Of a stretch of 64,000 nt of DNA, positions 47,401 through 57,359 are shown one piece after another. Location of the stretch: assembly GCF_007954355.1 (NCBI RefSeq), contig NZ_VOLR01000008.1, positions 62,001-126,000 on the forward strand. Reading direction: 5' to 3'. The notes under the pieces were generated by a model, which worked only from the letters and a program-made list of their open reading frames with translations, made no database searches and was not told the origin of the DNA. The position numbers were made by a program, and so were the translations under genes. The stretch comes from Colwellia hornerae (GTDB lineage Bacteria > Pseudomonadota > Gammaproteobacteria > Enterobacterales > Alteromonadaceae). How positions within the stretch are numbered: position 1 is the first letter of the stretch; every line of letters starts with the position of its first letter.

Positions 47401-48243
47401 TTAATGTTCTAACAATTGTTCAATAAAAAACTCTAAATGACCTGAGGCTTGTTTAGGCACCGGCCATTTAATTAAATTAGCCGCTAAAGATTTAAAAGCA
47501 ACGGCTGCTGGTGATTGGGGATAAGCTTCAACAATGACTTTTTGCTTTCTAACGGAGTTTCTTATGTTTTCATCAAATGGAATAACCGCAACCAGTTCAA
47601 GTGCAACATCTAAAAATCTGTCGGTGACTTTAGAAAGCTTACCAAAGAGTTGCTGACCTTCTCTTGGCGTTCGCACCATATTGGCAACAACTTTAAATTT
47701 AAATACGCCATGATCTCGACTTAATAGTTTCATTAAAGCGTAACAATCGGTAATAGAGGTTGGTTCATCACAGACCACTAACATCACATCTTGTGAGGCG
47801 CGGCAAAAGCTCAGTACCATGTCTGAAATACCGGCGGCAGTGTCTACAATCAATATATCAAATTTCGTGTTCATATCACTAAAAGCGCGAATTAAACCGG
47901 CATGTTCGGCCGGCGTTAAATCGACCATAGATTGTGAACCTGACGTAGCAGGAATGATATTAATACCCGCTGGGCCTTCAATGATAATATCGTCTAATTC
48001 ACATTCGCCAGAAAGCACATGCGATAAGTTTCGCTTAACGCGTAAACCTAGCATGACATCGACATTAGCTAAGCCTAAATCGGCATCTAACACTAAAACG
48101 CGTTGTCCTAATTGTCCAAGTGCAATAGCGGTGTTAAGCGAAACGTTAGTTTTACCTACTCCGCCTTTTCCTCCTGAGACTGCGATGACTTTTACCGGTG
48201 CTGAATTTTGCATTTTTCTTAAGCCACTTGCTTGATCATTCAT
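47401..48243 (-). CDS. flhG: flagellar number regulator FlhG (FleN), MinD-like ATPase
   Basis: 280 aa. Deviant Walker A in VSGGKGGVGKTNVSLN (near residues 23-38), VLVLDADLGLANVDVMLGL and ILIVDTAAGISDMVLSFC. A short N-terminal helix (MNDQASGLRKMQ) resembles the conserved FlhF-activating DQxxxLR motif (here DQASGLR). Limits polar flagella to one, acting against FlhF and, in Pseudomonas and Vibrio, the master activator FleQ/FlrA. Order flhA-flhF-flhG-fliA is that of polar flagellates. Confidence 0.95.
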   Translation of the reverse strand: MNDQASGLRKMQNSAPVKVIAVSGGKGGVGKTNVSLNTAIALGQLGQRVLVLDADLGLANVDVMLGLRVKRNLSHVLSGECELDDIIIEGPAGINIIPATSGSQSMVDLTPAEHAGLIRAFSDMNTKFDILIVDTAAGISDMVLSFCRASQDVMLVVCDEPTSITDCYALMKLLSRDHGVFKFKVVANMVRTPREGQQLFGKLSKVTDRFLDVALELVAVIPFDENIRNSVRKQKVIVEAYPQSPAAVAFKSLAANLIKWPVPKQASGHLEFFIEQLLEH

Positions 48244-48356
48244 TTATCGTATTTCTCTACTTTCTTACGAATAGCCATCAATTAAATTTAGTATAACCCT
48301 ATAATCATCTAATCTGCATATTTTTATAGCTTTAAAATTTACATATTTAGAACAAG

Positions 48357-49943
48357 TTATGGAAATACGGCAGTATTTGCGCTCATTGGTGCTGTTCGCC
48401 AATTTATCGGATTATTAATTTGATTTTTCGCACTCATTTTATCTGCTAGCGTAACGAGTTTTTCAGCATTTGCAACTTTAATATCTTCTGGAACTCTTTG
48501 TCCATCCGTTAAGTAGCCTATCGCTAAACCATTTTGAATCGAGGTAGAAATTATTTCACCTATGCTAAGGCTTTCATCAAGTTTGGTATAAATACAGCCC
48601 GCTAAAGGTACTTTTTTAAAGCGATCGACATTTTCTTGCATAACGCGCTGTTGAGTATTAGCGGCTAGCACTAAATAATTACGAATTCTGACTCTTGCAT
48701 TAGAAACTAAAGTGGTTAGGTGTTTAGCTAAACGCATGTCACGTTGCCCCATACCGGCAGTATCAATAAGTATCAGTTTCTTTTTAGAGAACTGTTGCAA
48801 CAATGTATCTAAGGTTTTGGCATCGCTGGCAAGCTTGACATCACAACCAATAATTCGGCCGTAGGTGGCTAATTGTTCAAATCCGGCAATACGGTAGTTA
48901 TCTGTTGAAATCATCACCACTTGGTCTGCGCCATGAATTTGAGCGAATCGCGCCGCTAGTTTAGCAACTGTGGTTGTTTTACCAACACCGGTCGGCCCAA
49001 CTAAAGAAACTACGCCACCACGATGAATAATGTCATTGTTAGTGGTGTTAATTTGTTGGCTAATAAATTTTTTCGCTAATTGCCAAGTATCTTGGTCATT
49101 CTTTTGTGCGGGAATATAACCGGCAATTTGATCTGAAACTTGCTCACTCATCCCCAAGGACATTAATCGGTTAACCAACATCGCTCGAGCGGGATCTTTT
49201 TGCGCCATATCCTGCCACATTAACCCCGAAATTTGATGTTCTAATAATTCACGAATAGAAGACATTTCGTGCTTCATTTTTTCTAAGTCGGCGTTATTTA
49301 CATCTTGTGCTGGCAAGCCATTCGTTGCTGAAACTAATGACTGAGCTTGATTCATTGCCGGCTGTTGATATGAGTCGCTTGGTTGTTCATTACCTTGTTC
49401 TTGGCTATTTTGTTCTAAACGGTCGGTGAAGCTTTTAAATTGCTGCTCAATATTGTTCGACGGTGTTGGCGTTGAAACTTGCGCTGAGCTACTAGGATTG
49501 TTTTGCGTTAACTTAGCGGCTGCCTGAACAATTTTATCGTGCTGAACTTGATTAATACCTTGACCAATATTTGCTGGTGCTTGCTGAACTTGACGACTTA
49601 ATAAAGCCGCTAAACTATCTGAGGGAATGGCCGCATCTTCTGCAACCGAATTATGCGCAACAGCAGCATTACTTAAAGGATTGTTTTGTCTAATATTAAC
49701 CACATCATTGTCAATTGAACGGTCGAAACTGTCAGTTGCTTGAGGCGCTGAGGTATTTTCAGGAAATTTTGGCGCCGAGGGTTGTGTTGCTTTAATTTCT
49801 ACATTGTTGTCAACTGCAGCCATTAATTCAACACCTTCAGGTACACGTTTATTTGACATAATCACAGCATCAGCACCTAGCTCATCTTTGATTTGTGTCA
49901 GCGCACTTCTCATATCTTTTGCTACAAAACGTTTTATTTTCAA
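48357..49943 (-). CDS. flhF: flagellar placement GTPase FlhF
   Basis: 528 aa from a TTG at 49943, read as MKIKRFVAKDMRSALTQIK. AAGGGG lies 6 bp upstream and the family normally begins MKIKRF. An ATG at 49988 would add 15 residues but has no ribosome-binding site. N-terminal B domain, a Gln/Asn/Ser-rich linker (about 75-230), then the SRP-type NG GTPase: LVGPTGVGKTTTVAKLAARFA, STDNYRIAGFEQLATYG, LILIDTAGMGQRD and a TKLDES motif. Marks the pole where the flagellum is built. Confidence 0.95.
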   Translation of the reverse strand: MKIKRFVAKDMRSALTQIKDELGADAVIMSNKRVPEGVELMAAVDNNVEIKATQPSAPKFPENTSAPQATDSFDRSIDNDVVNIRQNNPLSNAAVAHNSVAEDAAIPSDSLAALLSRQVQQAPANIGQGINQVQHDKIVQAAAKLTQNNPSSSAQVSTPTPSNNIEQQFKSFTDRLEQNSQEQGNEQPSDSYQQPAMNQAQSLVSATNGLPAQDVNNADLEKMKHEMSSIRELLEHQISGLMWQDMAQKDPARAMLVNRLMSLGMSEQVSDQIAGYIPAQKNDQDTWQLAKKFISQQINTTNNDIIHRGGVVSLVGPTGVGKTTTVAKLAARFAQIHGADQVVMISTDNYRIAGFEQLATYGRIIGCDVKLASDAKTLDTLLQQFSKKKLILIDTAGMGQRDMRLAKHLTTLVSNARVRIRNYLVLAANTQQRVMQENVDRFKKVPLAGCIYTKLDESLSIGEIISTSIQNGLAIGYLTDGQRVPEDIKVANAEKLVTLADKMSAKNQINNPINWRTAPMSANTAVFP

Positions 49944-50030
49944 AACTAACCCCTTATCAACTGCAATCGCTGTTAATGACTTATTCATTTAACCGCAAAT
50001 ATGTTCTGCTGCTCATTACTGATATCGTAA

Positions 50031-52133
50031 TTATTGACCGATGGCGCTTACTATTTTTATTTGCTTATCGTCAGGAATTTCTTGGTAAGAAATCACCCGC
50101 AAGCCTGGAATAGTATATTTAACAAATTTAGCCAGTACCGCTCGTAAAATCCCTGAGGTTAACAATATTGGCGTATCACCTGCCATTTCTTGTTGTTGAG
50201 CACCGTCAGCTAATGATTTTTGTAAGCGCTCTGCTAAACCTGGTTCAATGCCAGCACCATCGTCGCCAGCCATTTGCATAGACTGGTGCAACATCTGTTC
50301 CAACTCTGGCGCCAAAGTTATGACAGGTACTTCAGTCACAGGGCCAACCAGCTCTTGCACAATGAATTTACGTAAGGTAATACGAACAGCGGCGGTTAAA
50401 ATCTCTGGGTCTTGAGACTTAGGACCATACTCAACCAAGGTTTGAATAATACTGCGCATATCACGCACCGCAACACCTTCATTCATCAGGTTTTGTAATA
50501 CTTTAACTAAGGTTCCTAGTGATAAAACATCCGGGATAAAGCCTTCAATTAATTTAGGATAATTTTTACCCAGCATATCAAGAAGATTTTGTACTTCTTC
50601 ATGGCCAAGTAATTGTGCAGCGTTATTAGTCAGTATTTGACTTAAGTGAGTAGCAAGAACGGTTGATGCGTCTACCACGGTATAGCCTAGCGATTGAGCA
50701 TGTTCGCGCTGTGCGTGCTTTATCCATACCGCTTCTAATCCAAACGCAGGATCTGTGGTTGCTACCCCGTCAAGTTTGCCAAAAACTTGGCCAGGATTTA
50801 TCGCTAATTCATGATCATGTCTAATTTCAGCCTCACCGATAGTGACGCCCATTAATGAAATTTGGTAAACATTAGGGTCTAAATCGAGATTGTCACGAAT
50901 ATGTACCGCCGGTACTAAAAAGCCAAATTCTTGTGAAAGCTTTTTACGAACACCTTTAATACGATTAAGTAATTCTCCACCTTGAGACTTATCTACCAGC
51001 GGTATTAAACGATAACCAATTTCTAAGCCGATAATATCAACATGGTTAACATCGTCCCAACCTAAGTCTTTTACTTCTGCTTCTTGTTGCTGTGTTTCCA
51101 CCTGCGCGGCATCTGACTGATCGGCTATTTGCTTTTCTTTTGCTATTTTATATTTACCACTTAAAAAGGCGGTTGCTGCGATCATAAAAGCAAATAATAA
51201 AAAAGCAAAGTGTGGCATGCCCGGAATAACACCCATAACAAACATAACAGCGGCAGCAATATACAAGGAACGTTCTTGTCCTAATTGACTGCTAACCTGC
51301 TCGCCCATATCTTGTGAGGTGTTTTGTCGTGTAACAACAATCGCGGTACCTACTGATAACAATAAGCCGGGAATTTGTGCAACTAGGCCATCTCCAATCG
51401 TTAACAGCGTGTATATCTCAACCGCACTGTCAAAGCTTAAATCGTGTTGCACCATACCGATAACGAGTCCACCGATAATATTAATCAATAAAATTAATAT
51501 GCCGGCAACTGCATCACCTTTTACAAATTTACTGGCACCGTCCATCGAGCCATAGAAATCGGCTTCACTGGTGACTTCTATGCGTCGCTCTCTTGCCTGG
51601 TCAGCGGTAATAAAGCCAGCGTTCAAATCAGCATCGATTGCCATTTGCTTACCTGGCATAGCATCAAGGGTAAAACGCGCTGTTACTTCAGCAATACGTC
51701 CAGCACCTTTAGTAACCACCACAAAGTTGATAATGATTAAGATAACAAAAACCACTAAACCAACCGCATAGTTACCGCCAATAACAACCGAGCCAAAGGC
51801 TTCAATAACTTTACCGGCGGCATCAGGTCCTTCATGACCTTCAAGCAGTACCACTCGCGTACTCGCGACATTAAGTGCTAAGCGTAAAATAGTGGCAATT
51901 AATAGCACCGCAGGAAAAGAGCCAAATTCAAGGGGTTTTAAGGTGTAAACGGTGATCAGTAATACCACCAAAGATAAGGCAATATTAAAAGAAAAAAGTA
52001 TATCGAGTAAGAAGGCTGGCATAGGTAAAATAACCATACCAAGCGCCGCCATAATTAATATTGGCGTACCTAAACCAGAAAATAGGTTTATTTTATTTTT
52101 TTTGAACTCTTTAAATGAAGTAATTAACTGCAT
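50031..52133 (-). CDS. flhA: flagellar export gate protein FlhA
   Basis: 700 aa. Eight N-terminal membrane helices (about 15-320) with the FHIPEP signature region TKGAGRIAEVTARFTLDAMPGKQMAIDADLNAGFI (conserved residues R, D and K in the cytoplasmic loop), a linker, and a C-terminal cytoplasmic domain (about 350-695) that docks chaperone-substrate complexes. Component of the inner-membrane type III export apparatus. First gene after flhB with a 127-bp gap holding a sigma-54-type promoter, so it likely starts its own transcript flhA-flhF-flhG-fliA-che. Confidence 0.97.
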   Translation of the reverse strand: MQLITSFKEFKKNKINLFSGLGTPILIMAALGMVILPMPAFLLDILFSFNIALSLVVLLITVYTLKPLEFGSFPAVLLIATILRLALNVASTRVVLLEGHEGPDAAGKVIEAFGSVVIGGNYAVGLVVFVILIIINFVVVTKGAGRIAEVTARFTLDAMPGKQMAIDADLNAGFITADQARERRIEVTSEADFYGSMDGASKFVKGDAVAGILILLINIIGGLVIGMVQHDLSFDSAVEIYTLLTIGDGLVAQIPGLLLSVGTAIVVTRQNTSQDMGEQVSSQLGQERSLYIAAAVMFVMGVIPGMPHFAFLLFAFMIAATAFLSGKYKIAKEKQIADQSDAAQVETQQQEAEVKDLGWDDVNHVDIIGLEIGYRLIPLVDKSQGGELLNRIKGVRKKLSQEFGFLVPAVHIRDNLDLDPNVYQISLMGVTIGEAEIRHDHELAINPGQVFGKLDGVATTDPAFGLEAVWIKHAQREHAQSLGYTVVDASTVLATHLSQILTNNAAQLLGHEEVQNLLDMLGKNYPKLIEGFIPDVLSLGTLVKVLQNLMNEGVAVRDMRSIIQTLVEYGPKSQDPEILTAAVRITLRKFIVQELVGPVTEVPVITLAPELEQMLHQSMQMAGDDGAGIEPGLAERLQKSLADGAQQQEMAGDTPILLTSGILRAVLAKFVKYTIPGLRVISYQEIPDDKQIKIVSAIGQ

Positions 52134-52171
52134 ATTACTCTTATGATATTTTTTTGACGCATACCATGAAA

Positions 52172-52189
52172 TAGCAATAAGTAGACCAA
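52172..52189 (-). promoter_or_regulatory. candidate sigma-54 promoter of flhA
   Basis: On the minus strand TTGGTCTACTTATTGCTA has GG and GC separated by exactly 10 bp, the -24/-12 spacing of RpoN promoters, with TTGC at -12. The -24 flank is weaker than consensus. The implied transcript start is about 25-30 bp before the flhA ATG. Confidence 0.6.
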
Positions 52190-52260
52190 AGTCGTTAAAA
52201 AAAAGCTAAGGCGATTAACAAATAAACAAATAAACAACTAACCTACTGATTAATAGATTA

Positions 52261-53391
52261 TTAATATTTGAACTCGTCGGGGATAGGAAGATTTTTTGCA
52301 ATCGGTGTCGGCCTTTTGGCTTTACCTTTTTTATGCTCATTCAGTTGGAAAATAAAGGCTAACACTTGAGCAACCGCAGCAAAGAGCTCTTCGGGGATTT
52401 CTTGGTTAGCGTCTGCGCTATAATATAAAGATCGGGCTAATGCCGGAGAAGCAATAATTTCAACATTGTTTTCTTTAGCAATAGTGCGGATATGCATTGC
52501 CATTTCATCGATACCTTTCGCCACTAACATTGGCGCACCGCCGGCGGCGACATCATATTTCAGCGCGACCGCATAATGAGTTGGGTTAGTAATAACCACA
52601 TCAGAGTCTGGTACTTCTTGCATCATTTTACGCTGCGACATTTCATATTGAGTACGACGAATACGACCTTTGATTTCAGGACTACCCTCTGAGTTTTTCA
52701 TTTCGTCTTTAATTTCTTGCTTGGTCATTTTTAACTGACGGGTATGATCCCAAGTTTGATAAGGCGCATCAATCGCAGCAATAATACCCACCGATAAAGC
52801 TAATGCTAAAAACATCCACTGCAATAAAGTTACCGAGTGCTCTAAACTCAGCGGTATTAGCTCCAAACTAAGACCTAATATCTCTGGAAACAAACTACTC
52901 AATAATAGATACGCGACAATAAAAACCACAAAGAATTTCATTAACGACTTGAACAACTCGACTAAAGCTTTGATGCCAAACATTCGCTTCAACCCCGCTA
53001 AAGGTGAAAGCTTACTGGCTTTTGGCGCCATAGCTTCGGTAGAGAAACTCATGCCGCCCAGCATAGTATTACCAATAAAAGCGGCCAGCATAATGATAGA
53101 AAAAAGCCACAACATCGGGGTGACTAATGAGCCTACCGAGCCCCGAAGCACATTGTATAAAGCATGAATATCCATAACTTCTTCACGGCTCAAACTAAAT
53201 GACCGTTTCATAATGCCGGCTAAACTTTCAGTTAACATACCGCCGACCAGCATAATACCAACAGCACTGCCGACTAAGACAAACATAGTACCTAAATCTT
53301 TTGAACGAGCTATCTGACCTTTTTTTCTGGCGTCAGCAAGTTTTTTAGCCGTCGGTTCTTCTGTTTTTTCACCGCTACCTGCATCAGCCAT
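52261..53391 (-). CDS. flhB: flagellar export switch protein FlhB
   Basis: 376 aa (E. coli 382). Starts GEKTEEPTAKKLADARKKGQIARS, the family N-terminus, followed by four membrane helices and a cytoplasmic domain with the autocleavage motif in VVITNPTHYAVALKYD (cut between Asn and Pro). Sets the switch from hook-type to filament-type export, with FliK as hook ruler. Start codon overlaps the fliR stop (TAATG). The short proline-containing C-terminal tail (KRPTPIAKNLPIPDEFKY) is typical. Confidence 0.97.
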   Translation of the reverse strand: MADAGSGEKTEEPTAKKLADARKKGQIARSKDLGTMFVLVGSAVGIMLVGGMLTESLAGIMKRSFSLSREEVMDIHALYNVLRGSVGSLVTPMLWLFSIIMLAAFIGNTMLGGMSFSTEAMAPKASKLSPLAGLKRMFGIKALVELFKSLMKFFVVFIVAYLLLSSLFPEILGLSLELIPLSLEHSVTLLQWMFLALALSVGIIAAIDAPYQTWDHTRQLKMTKQEIKDEMKNSEGSPEIKGRIRRTQYEMSQRKMMQEVPDSDVVITNPTHYAVALKYDVAAGGAPMLVAKGIDEMAMHIRTIAKENNVEIIASPALARSLYYSADANQEIPEELFAAVAQVLAFIFQLNEHKKGKAKRPTPIAKNLPIPDEFKY

Positions 53392-54173
53392 TAGTTTGCC
53401 TTACAATTAATGAGGTAACAGCTAAAGTCGAGTGCTCGTTGCCATTGCAATTCGTAATGGGTAAAAAAGTTACCCATAGTTAGCCACATAATTAACAAAC
53501 CGGCACACATAGTTACCGGAAAACCTATCGCAAAAATATTTAATTGTGGTGCTGCTCGCGTCATAACCCCAAAAGAAAAGTTAATCAGTAACATAGCCGT
53601 AAGTGGTGCTAATGCTAACGATAGCGCCGTGGCAAACATCCACTCGCCCCACTCAACCACCTCTTTAAATTTATCGGCAGTAAACTTGTACTCCCCAATC
53701 GGCAAGGTTTCAAAACTGGCAACAATAAATTGTATATAGGCTAAATGTCCATCCATCGCCCAAAACATCAGCGTTGATAAAATCAAGAAAAATTGGCCAA
53801 CCGCAGGAACATTCATACCACTGACCGGGTCAACAAGTGAAGCAAAACCTAAACCGGTTTGCATCGCGATAATTTGACCCGCTAAGGTAAAGGTATTGAG
53901 TACCATAACGGTGACTAGGCCAAGCGCAACACCAATAACCATTTGTTCAAACATCAGTAGCGCAGTTTCAAAAGAGATCAGGCTACCGACTTGTGTTGGA
54001 GGGATTGCCGGCATAACCGCAACAGTTAACGTAAGACAGAGAAAAACTTTTACTTTGCCTGGAATGATTTTAGAACCAAAACCAATCATTGCCATAATAA
54101 GCGCAGATATGCGCGCGAAAGGTAAAATAAAGTCAGCAATATATTGCATCACAACTGACTCGGTGAACTCCAC
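53391..54173 (-). CDS. fliR: flagellar export protein FliR
   Basis: 260 aa from a GTG at 54173 (MEFTESVVMQYIADFILPFARIS), the usual length (E. coli 261). The open frame continues to an ATG at 54242, but that would overlap fliQ by about 70 bp. The fliQ stop TAG shares its G with this GTG, a common coupling. Six membrane-segment pattern; it forms the export gate with FliP and FliQ. Conserved stretch includes GMNVPAVGQFFLILSTLMFWAMDGHLAYIQ. Confidence 0.94.
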   Translation of the reverse strand: MEFTESVVMQYIADFILPFARISALIMAMIGFGSKIIPGKVKVFLCLTLTVAVMPAIPPTQVGSLISFETALLMFEQMVIGVALGLVTVMVLNTFTLAGQIIAMQTGLGFASLVDPVSGMNVPAVGQFFLILSTLMFWAMDGHLAYIQFIVASFETLPIGEYKFTADKFKEVVEWGEWMFATALSLALAPLTAMLLINFSFGVMTRAAPQLNIFAIGFPVTMCAGLLIMWLTMGNFFTHYELQWQRALDFSCYLINCKAN

Positions 54174-54442
54174 TAGCTCACCACACTGGGAATACTTGCA
54201 ATCAGTCGGATAGTGAAATCCATCAATTTTTGTACTAACCAATGCCCCCCGAAAATAAGGGCTAAAAGTGTTACAATTAGACGAGGTAAAAAGCTTAATG
54301 TTTGTTCATTTATCGATGTTGCCGCTTGGAAAACAGCCACGATTAAGCCAACACACAAACCCGGAATAATAATCGCAGACACCAAAACAATCACTAAAAA
54401 TAGTGCATCACTGAGTATGTCGACAAAGACTTCTGGATTCAT
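54173..54442 (-). CDS. fliQ: flagellar export protein FliQ
   Basis: 89 aa (E. coli 89). Two membrane helices around GLCVGLIVAVFQAATSINEQTLSFLPRL, the family core. It is one of the small subunits of the FliPQR export gate. Its ATG shares one base with the fliP stop (TGATG) and its stop with the fliR GTG start, so fliPQR are translationally coupled. Confidence 0.96.
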   Translation of the reverse strand: MNPEVFVDILSDALFLVIVLVSAIIIPGLCVGLIVAVFQAATSINEQTLSFLPRLIVTLLALIFGGHWLVQKLMDFTIRLIASIPSVVS

Positions 54443-55308
54443 CAGCCACTCCCCATGCCATAACTGGTGGCAATTGTGCCTATCACCAAGTTCCAGCCAT
54501 CTACCAACACAAAGAGCATCAGCTTAAAAGGTAAAGAAACAATCATCGGCGATAGCATCATCATACCCATTGCCATTAAAATACTAGCTACCACTAAATC
54601 AATAATCAAAAAAGGAATAAAGAGCATAAAGCCGATTTGAAAAGCGGTTTTTAGCTCACTAATAATAAAGGCAGGGATAATCACTGTCATGGGTAAATCG
54701 GTCGGTTGATCAACCTCAACAATACCGGCCATATTGGCTAACGTTTGCAAATCTTTAATTCTGGTTTGTTCAAGCATAAACGCTCTTAACGGAATTTTTG
54801 CACTGTCTATTGCTTGTATAGAGGTCATTTGATCGGCTAAATAAGGCTCTATCGCTCGTTGATTTATTTCATTATAGACAGGTGTCATGATAAACATGGT
54901 CATAAAGAGAGTTAAGCCAATAACAACCTGATTTGATGGCGTTTGTTGCAAGCCTATCGCTTGTCTTAAAATAGCCATAATCACGACAATACGGGTAAAA
55001 GATGTCATCATAATAATCGCCGCCGGAATAAATCCCAAGGCCGTCATAAACATCAAAATTTGTAAGGTGACCGTATATTCTTGTGAGCCGTCGGGGTTCG
55101 TTGTTAACTTCAATGCCGACATACCTAAATCATCAGCAGCGAAGACGGTTTGGCTGGCAAAAAAAGCAATGAGGAGAAAGAATAAAAATACAAAGCCTTT
55201 AACAGAAAATAAACTGCTCAGTAAATTTTCTAGGACATTTCTTTTTGCCATGGCGTTAGCAGGACAGAGTGTCGCTTTTGCACCATCAGTTATTATCGGA
55301 TCTGTCAT
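54442..55308 (-). CDS. fliP: flagellar export gate protein FliP
   Basis: 288 aa, longer at the N-terminus than E. coli (245). The extra part includes a basic segment and a cleavable signal-type helix ([21 protein letters not shown]). The core has [36 protein letters not shown] and the C-terminal [30 protein letters not shown]. The ATG at 55308 overlaps the fliO stop (ATGA). An internal ATG at 55251 ([11 protein letters not shown]) could be the true start and would still keep the signal helix. Confidence 0.95.
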   Translation of the reverse strand: MTDPIITDGAKATLCPANAMAKRNVLENLLSSLFSVKGFVFLFFLLIAFFASQTVFAADDLGMSALKLTTNPDGSQEYTVTLQILMFMTALGFIPAAIIMMTSFTRIVVIMAILRQAIGLQQTPSNQVVIGLTLFMTMFIMTPVYNEINQRAIEPYLADQMTSIQAIDSAKIPLRAFMLEQTRIKDLQTLANMAGIVEVDQPTDLPMTVIIPAFIISELKTAFQIGFMLFIPFLIIDLVVASILMAMGMMMLSPMIVSLPFKLMLFVLVDGWNLVIGTIATSYGMGSG

Positions 55309-55799
55309 GAGTATTTTTCACTATTGGCTTTATTAGCAGAATTACGGCTAAAGCGTGCTAATGTTTGGCTAAGTTCTATCGGCACACCACCTTTAACTTC
55401 AATAGGTTCGGCTAGCGTATCAAGTATATTAATTTGTTGACCGGTAACGCCGAGCAGTAATTGCTTTTTACCCACTTGCACCACCACTAATCGTTCTTTA
55501 GAGCCTAAATTTAAACTCGTTACCACTTTCAGGCCATTAACTGCGGTGCCTCCTACTTGAAGCTTTTTTAATAGCCAAGCAACAACAACAATAGCAACTA
55601 ATACTGCCAGTAATGAAAGTATCATACTACCGGCATCAATATTACCCATAACATGTCGGCCTACTTCAACAGTCGCCGGTACTGTTTGCGCTATAACGGT
55701 GGCGTCGTTTTTTTCAACAACGGTTGTTGCGACTATACTCTCTTGAGCATGACTAAAAAAAGTCAGTAAGCTTAACAAGCTAAAAAGTAAAAAACGCAT
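55305..55799 (-). CDS. fliO: flagellar biosynthesis protein FliO
   Basis: 164 aa. N-terminal signal-type helix ([20 protein letters not shown]), a second membrane helix ([23 protein letters not shown], about residues 58-80) and a cytoplasmic domain with [28 protein letters not shown], the FliO signature. Assists assembly of the FliP ring. Five bases after fliN. Confidence 0.93.
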   Translation of the reverse strand: MRFLLFSLLSLLTFFSHAQESIVATTVVEKNDATVIAQTVPATVEVGRHVMGNIDAGSMILSLLAVLVAIVVVAWLLKKLQVGGTAVNGLKVVTSLNLGSKERLVVVQVGKKQLLLGVTGQQINILDTLAEPIEVKGGVPIELSQTLARFSRNSANKANSEKYS

Positions 55800-55804
55800 C
55801 AGTA

Positions 55805-56194
55805 TTATTTCAACTTTTTAATGCGTTCAATTTGGCTAATAACATCGGTTAATCGAATACCAAATTTATCGTTGACCACAACAACTTCACCGTGGGCGAT
55901 TAACGTACCATTGACTAACACATCAAGAGATTCACCCGCGACTCGGTCAAGTTCAACAACAGAGCCCTGGTTTAGCTGCAATAAATTACGAATACTAATA
56001 TGACTACGTCCAACTTCCATTGAAATAGTCACGGGAATATCTAAAATTGCATCAAGTTTACGTTTTTCATCACCCGTTATCGGTGCATCTTCTTCAAGCT
56101 CTTCTAACTCAACAGTTTCGGCTTTTGCTGCAGCTTCGGCTTGTTCATCCATAGCCTCATCCCACATGCCTAAATCATCGTCTTTATCACTCAT
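55805..56194 (-). CDS. fliN: flagellar motor switch protein FliN
   Basis: 129 aa. Acidic N-terminal region (about 1-45) and a SpoA domain (about 50-129: LDAILDIPVTISMEVGRSHISIRNLLQLNQGSVVELDR... NDKFGIRLTDVIS). Forms the base of the C-ring with FliM and binds FliH during export. Follows fliM by about 50 bp. Confidence 0.96.
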   Translation of the reverse strand: MSDKDDDLGMWDEAMDEQAEAAAKAETVELEELEEDAPITGDEKRKLDAILDIPVTISMEVGRSHISIRNLLQLNQGSVVELDRVAGESLDVLVNGTLIAHGEVVVVNDKFGIRLTDVISQIERIKKLK

Positions 56195-56245
56195 GCCATT
56201 GGCCTCAAATTTATTTTATTGTTTACTGCTGCTTTAATAAAAATA

Positions 56246-57316
56246 TTAATAATCAAAATCGTCTTCTAAAAGGTGTAGCTCAGCATCGCTATCTAAGCGT
56301 TTACCCCCTTTAGTTAATATGGTTAATTCGTTTTTCACTGATTCAGGACGTTTAATTTTTTCAGATATTTTAATCGCAACATTGTCACGACTACGACCTA
56401 ATTTCGCTCTAAATGACGGTAAACCTTCAATTAACACCGTAATATGTTCTGGCATTTCAATAGGAATAATATCACCTTTCTCTAAATCCATAATCTTTTG
56501 TAACGGTAGATCTACGGAGATAAATTTTGTCGTTAATTCAACGGGGACGTCCATTATTTCATCACGAAGCGCTTTCGACCAACGCATGTCGGTGTCTTCT
56601 TTGTCACTTTGTACGCCGGCATCCAGTAGCTCACGAATAGGTTCGAGCATTGAATAAGGTAAAGCAATGTGAAAATCACCACCACCACCATCAAGTTCAA
56701 TATGAAAAGAACTGATCACCACCACTTCGGTCGGGCTGACAATATTCGCCATTGACGGGTTAACTTCAGAATCTAAATACTCAAAAGAGACATCCATCAC
56801 CGGAGACCAAGCTTCTTTGTAATCTTCAAAAATGAGTTTTAACAACATTTGAATAATACGACGTTCCGTTGGCGTAAATTCACGACCTTCAATCTTTGCG
56901 TGATAACGCCCATCGCCACCAAAAAAATTGTCGACTAATATAAAAACCAGTCGTGCTTCCATGGTAATCAGTGCGGTACCCTTTAACGGGCGAAAACGTA
57001 CCATATTTAAACTTGTTGGCACGAATAAGGTATGAACATATTCGCCAAACTTGATCATCTGAATACCATTAATTGATACTTCAGCAGTACGGCGCATCAT
57101 ATTAAATAAACTGATACGCATATGGCGCGCAAAACGTTCGTTAACCATTTCCAGCGTTGGCATTCGGCCACGAACAATGCGATCTTGTGATGAAAAGTCA
57201 TAGTCAGACGTGCTGCCGGCTTCGCGGGCAAAGTCTTCAACTAGCTCCTCTTCTTCAACGTCATCAACACCATGTAATAGCGCATCGATTTCGTCTTGAG
57301 ATAATAAATCACTCAC
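56246..57316 (-). CDS. fliM: flagellar motor switch protein FliM
   Basis: 356 aa (E. coli 334). GTG start at 57316. The N-terminal peptide DLLSQDEIDALLHG is the CheY-P-binding element; the middle domain (about 45-230, with GGDGRY and the FTPTERR helix) contacts FliG; the C-terminal SpoA domain (about 250-340, VELTTKFISVDLPLQKIMDLEKGDIIP) contacts FliN. It is the main target of CheY here. Confidence 0.96.
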   Translation of the reverse strand: MSDLLSQDEIDALLHGVDDVEEEELVEDFAREAGSTSDYDFSSQDRIVRGRMPTLEMVNERFARHMRISLFNMMRRTAEVSINGIQMIKFGEYVHTLFVPTSLNMVRFRPLKGTALITMEARLVFILVDNFFGGDGRYHAKIEGREFTPTERRIIQMLLKLIFEDYKEAWSPVMDVSFEYLDSEVNPSMANIVSPTEVVVISSFHIELDGGGGDFHIALPYSMLEPIRELLDAGVQSDKEDTDMRWSKALRDEIMDVPVELTTKFISVDLPLQKIMDLEKGDIIPIEMPEHITVLIEGLPSFRAKLGRSRDNVAIKISEKIKRPESVKNELTILTKGGKRLDSDAELHLLEDDFDY

Positions 57317-57359
57317 TGGATAGTCTCTTTAATTAAATGCATGGTGTTATCGCATAGTC

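Noticed and set aside
54174-54242. ATG start of fliR at 54242.
   Set aside because: It would overlap fliQ by about 70 bp, and the extra residues match no FliR; the GTG coupled to the fliQ stop gives the normal length.
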